Assembly: GCF_009389715.1 (NCBI RefSeq)
Contig: NC_052400.1
Location: 19,623,674 to 19,687,673 of the forward strand
Direction of reading: 5' to 3'
DNA length: 64,000 nucleotides
Source: Phoenix dactylifera
Lineage: Eukaryota; Streptophyta; Magnoliopsida; Arecales; Arecaceae
A program made the translations under genes and the position numbers. Position 1 is the first letter of the stretch, and every line of letters begins with the position of its first letter. The notes under the pieces are model-generated. The model was not told the DNA's origin. It ran no database searches and saw nothing but the letters and a program-made list of their open reading frames with translations. This document shows positions 60,030-64,000 of the stretch, piece after piece.

Positions 60030-62831
60030 TTACTGCACGGCACCACGGTTTGAAGTAAAAACTGGAAATGGTGGCCCACGGCTGGAGGGATAAACTGGAA
60101 TGGCACCAAAATCACTAGGCTTGGCACCAATTTGGTTACCATTGCCCTGAACTTTCCTAACTTTTGACTTGTCAAGCCGAGCCCGTCGGAAGACTTCTTG
60201 GATCTGGCGGTCGTGATCCTTGAGCATCTGATCAATATTGCCTGACGGGCGCGGTAGCGGCCCCGAATAATGGATCTTGTTTCCTTTAGGTCCGTAACTC
60301 TGCTGCTGCAAACATAATATTTAACAAATCTTGTGTCAGGGCCCATGAACACAAATTGCAAACAGGAAAATAATAACATACTGCACCTTCAGGTGGTCTT
60401 AAAACACAAAATATAGAGCATGCACAATCACTTGTCTGATTAGATGGCAACATGTGCGAGGTTAACACCTGCTAAGTTAATAAATTATGTACTTGGAAAG
60501 CACCGAACCACTGACTTTTATTAACATTGGCGCCATTATAAGAAGAAACGATCCTACCTGGCTCCTATGTATGAGATATCATATCAAGGTCATGTAACAT
60601 CATAAGAAATGAAGTAGGGAGAAAATTAGATCCGCATTTTCAAAAACCTCAATCGGAGTCAGAAAGGTCAAACTCTAGCAAATTTACCTGTATTTAACAA
60701 ATGTCACATAACTTCAACAAAATCATGACGTCTCATTAAATAAGCACCTTGCATAAGCAACAGCAATGCAAGTGTTCATGCTTCTATTTTAACATATTAC
60801 AGCTCATCACATCTGCCTCTCCATATGCAATCCATCCGTACAGAGTCCTTTTTGGAAATCTTATTGGTCACAGGCTCGGGAACATGTTTCAATCGATAAG
60901 GAAAAATGAAACAACCAGGCCATGGTTACTAATATATAGAACGTCTGTTTTTGCATGTCCCAATTTATTACTCTGTAAAGGTAATACTTATGTTTCTTTA
61001 GAAAATAAACCAACAGTAAGCAATAAAATATATTACTTGATGCAGGCAATTTGCCTGGATCTCAAGCAAGTGATGGGGCCCATCACCCAAACCAAACGTT
61101 GATAACCTATCAATCACCCTAAGAAGACATCGATATCAACAAAGATTCACCCATCCTTCTATAACCTATTGAATTCAAATCAAATTAAGATAGATGAAAA
61201 AATCGTAGCAGCAGTTCAGACAGTTATAACTACTTACAGTATATTGATCCATGTTGCTGTTCCTTTCATCTTCTTTCCGATGATATATTTGAGCATACTT
61301 TCTGGTTGCATCTGAGGGTTCGTTACTAGATTCGGACAACCTGCCTGTTGGGGCAACTTCTTCTAAATGAGCACCAATTTTTTCACTGTTCCTCCTTGCT
61401 GCCACAAATCCAGACAAAGCTGATAGGTTAGCAACTGCAGTAGCCTTAGGTATGTCATCCTCATTCTTCCGAGCTTTTGACCATTGACTTCGATGGACCA
61501 AAGGTCCAGAATGGGATGACCTATTAGGATAACGAGACTGAGAATCCTCAGTTGCTTCTAGGACATGAGTTGGTCGAGGTGGCTCTATTGGAAATCCAGA
61601 AGCAACTTCCTCCTGATGTGGATTGAACTTCTCACTTCTGCTTTTGGTATTGAGCTGGCCTTGCCTTTTCTGGAATAACAATGTACTTTCATATTAAAAT
61701 TATGCACAAGATTAAAGAATAAACTCTCCAAGTAGTTGAAAAAATTCCCATCGAATATGATCAAATGTAATAAGTTTTAAAATAAAAATGAGAGATTAGT
61801 ATAAAAAAATACTATGCCAACAAACCAAAGAATTCCACAGCTACACATGCTGCAAAAAAAATCTAAACAGCAAAGCAAATTTAACAATCTAATCTTGGAC
61901 ATCAAATAATTTGATGGAAAGTCTAGTCTAAATTTATTAGATTTGTCCTGATCTTAATCATCCCCAAAAAAATCTCACCAAGGAATGATTAGTAAAGTAC
62001 GAGGAAAAGAAATTGGAGTTAAATGAAGAAAATAGAATATTGTAGCAGAACCTGCAAAAAGAGGGTGGATATTTCCAAGTCTTAAGCAGTATGGATTATT
62101 GATCAATAAAAATCAGCCAACGCTGTACCATGTAAAAACTTGAAGAATGGCAGAGAGAAGTTCTGTACAAATTGTGGATAGACATGCAGACAACTGGTCA
62201 CTCACCAGATTGATCCAGAGGTCTAGTTGAATATATCTTAGTATTATTCTCTCACTATAAGTTCTAAAATAATGTCTCAGTAAGCAAAGAAAACCCGATT
62301 CCACATTTCAGGCTTTAGAAAGTGTTGGAAAAAAGCAACCCAAGAATTTATTGAACAAGGTTCTTCATGTGAATCTAATCCTAGTGCTCAGAAGATCAGT
62401 GCTTTGCTGGGTCCAAGGATTGCACAAACTGTTATAGGAATGTATCGTCAGGTTCTTTCTTGTGCCTATATTTTTGACACGTTTATATTTTAGGTGAAAA
62501 TATTTTAGTCTTCTGCAAGACCCATAAGAACCGCGGGAAGAGAATGGGATGGGGAGGGGAGGATATTTCGTACTCAGCTCATGACGATTGAGCAGTTTTA
62601 TTCACTTATGTCAACTCCTCTCTCTTGATTAGAACAATGTAACTAGACAGAAAAAAGGTCAAAGTTTCCATAATTATTGATTCAGTAAAGCATTAAAATA
62701 AAGGAAAGATACAGGAGGGAAGAAAATGAAGTTAGCAGGCCAAGGGACTTGCAAAGCAAAGGTATAGTACATAATAAACTAAAGAAACTTTAATGATAAT
62801 GAGCAGGCGTGCTTGTGTGTGTTATGTGTGG

Positions 62832-62868
<37 letters not shown>

Positions 62869-64000
62869 ACCTGCAATGATGAGGCTAACTCAGCATTGGC
62901 ATCAGGTGCAGGAATTACTCTAGACTCTCTTAGTCCTCTCTTTTCAAGGTCAAGTCTATGCACCTTGCCTCCTGCAGCCCCTTGCCTGATAATCAAAATT
63001 AGGTAGTCTCAGTATTACAACTTTAGTAGGACAAGGCTGTAAGCTAACACCAAATGAGAAATACTTTAAAAGTACATATTCTACAGAGCTAGCCCTAAGC
63101 TTCTATTGGACACCCAAACAACTTTTGAATTATGCTTAGGAGGGAACAATCCAAGTAATATTATCTACTAAAATCTGTCTCTGGTTCAGACTAACCAATC
63201 ACTTTGCTGAAAGGCTACATCAGAGTACACATAATGCAATGCTTCAAAGAAGGAATAAAATGATGTCTCAAGTACTTGGCAGGTGTTAGTAAATAAGCAA
63301 TCTGAGTCATTCTTGGTAGGAAAAATTAACTAATGTTGAATCCACATAAATACCAAGTTATATGTTCTTAATTTCATCATAATATCTTTAAGATGACAAA
63401 AATTGATCTGAAATTATGTGAAAACTTAAAACTTAAGTTTAAGACTGCTTGCTGACAATGATAGAATAAATATACCTTTATTCTCACAATGTAAGAAATA
63501 TTCCAACAAAATGCATGAATGTTGTGAATGCATGCATGAGTATATATATATTGAAAAAAAAAAAGAAGCAAAAGCACAAACAAACTCAAAATGAAAGAGG
63601 TTTTCAAGGGTCTCATCCTTCAAGACCTACCAAATCTAAATCCCATTTAGCCAAAGAACTCCACAGTAAAGAACTCCCATGGAGTGGTTAACCAGGCTTA
63701 CTTATAACACAGAATTGAAAAAATTCAATGATTCCACACAAACACTCCAAACTCCCCAAAATATAACATGTTATAACATTAGAATAGACTTGGGTTTATG
63801 ACACCTCTCCTCCAACTTTACCAGGGCTTGTAAAAAGGAAAAAAAAATCTCCCTCAAAACAAACCTCCTAAATCTGAAGATAGTGCTCCAAACACCACCT
63901 TCCATGCATGTATTCTGAGCTCAACCATATTATGCAAATAGAAAATATACAGGTATATGGTACAAACCTTCGAGCTTCCTCATCCCGTCGTTTTGCATCA
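60030..64000 (-). CDS. CDK-like Ser/Thr kinase, At1g54610/IBS1 type, C-terminal four exons (partial)
   Basis: The visible minus-strand exons are 64000-63968 (partial), 62985-62871, 61669-61238 and 60305-60030, about 285 residues. Junctions keep frame and use GT-AG. The conserved pieces are DAKRRDEEARR at the right edge, then RVIPAPDANAELASSLQ, SRSEKFNPHQEE, GPLVHRSQWSKARKNEDDIP, ALSGFVAARR and HYSGPLPRPSGNIDQMLKDH with RQIQEVFRRARLDKSKVR. These are the signature C-terminal blocks of plant CDK-like kinases (At1g54610, IBS1). The catalytic domain must lie beyond the right edge. The role is presumably nuclear/cytosolic phosphorylation; IBS1 is linked to induced immunity. A (GA)n run sits immediately inside the intron at the 62871 donor. 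Confidence 0.9.
62836..62866. repeat. (GA)n microsatellite next to a splice donor
   Basis: About 15 GA units at 62836-62866 lie within five bases of the donor of the exon ending at 62871. On the transcribed strand this is a long CU tract directly after GTAA. Confidence 0.9.

Noticed and set aside
1-64000. CRISPR arrays, operons or bacterial defence systems
   Set aside because: The sequence is plant nuclear DNA with introns; no regular spacer-repeat arrays of that type are present.

Overview
The window is nuclear DNA of a flowering plant, most likely a non-grass monocot (a palm-like genome fits best, but this is inference). The reasons are long AT-rich introns and spacers, GC-richer compact genes, plant-only families (VQ protein, STIG1-like, proton pump interactor, Ole e 1-like, Raf-like kinase) and a plant L1-type LINE carrying an RNase H domain. 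It contains nothing bacterial or viral apart from fossil retroelements.

Layout. 1-1116: first coding exon (minus strand) of a conserved plant gene running off the left edge. 1.4-6.7 kb: repeat-rich spacer with two LINE tails and MITE-like copies. 6982-7446: a secreted Cys-rich STIG1-like protein. 7.5-12.2 kb: gene-poor spacer. 12195-18826: a nearly complete 6.6-kb L1-type LINE on the minus strand, flanked by a perfect 14-bp target duplication and sitting about 350 bp upstream of the ATG of an intronless VQ-motif gene (19179-19946). 20-22.7 kb: MITE-like copies. 22867-23814 (minus): a three-exon bHLH gene. 24937-25767: a Mutator-like long-inverted-repeat element with a GC-rich interior. 25.8-30.5 kb: no recognisable gene. 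About 30.7-43.2 kb: a proton pump interactor gene (seven coding exons, apparently with a 7.9-kb leader intron, one GC-AG intron, and three copies of a GGTACC-rich inverted-repeat element in its introns). 44414-45669: a two-exon Ole e 1-like secreted protein. 47.7-49.75 kb: a broken Ty3/gypsy fossil, followed by an array of about five diverged ~180-bp repeats to 50.7 kb. 51849-55248: a three-exon HT1/Raf-like protein kinase. 56713-57119: a complete but old TRIM element with 5-bp target duplications. 57818-58316: a 5'-truncated LINE with a target duplication. 60030-64000 (minus): the last four exons of a CDK-like kinase of the At1g54610/IBS1 type, running off the right edge.

The genes do not form a pathway; they are ordinary neighbours. 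Several are signalling genes: the VQ protein has many SP/TP sites of the kind MAP kinases phosphorylate, and there is a Raf-like kinase, a CDK-like kinase and a bHLH factor. Clustering by function is not implied.

I did not find a convincing undescribed system. The points most worth a second look are the promoter-proximal LINE with an ATGA ORF1/ORF2 junction, signs of two successive retrotransposition events at one target, the Pack-MULE-like element, the ~180-bp repeat array, and two inverted-repeat families with several copies in the window. Exon boundaries were read by eye from splice consensus, frame and family similarity; no searches or transcript data were available.
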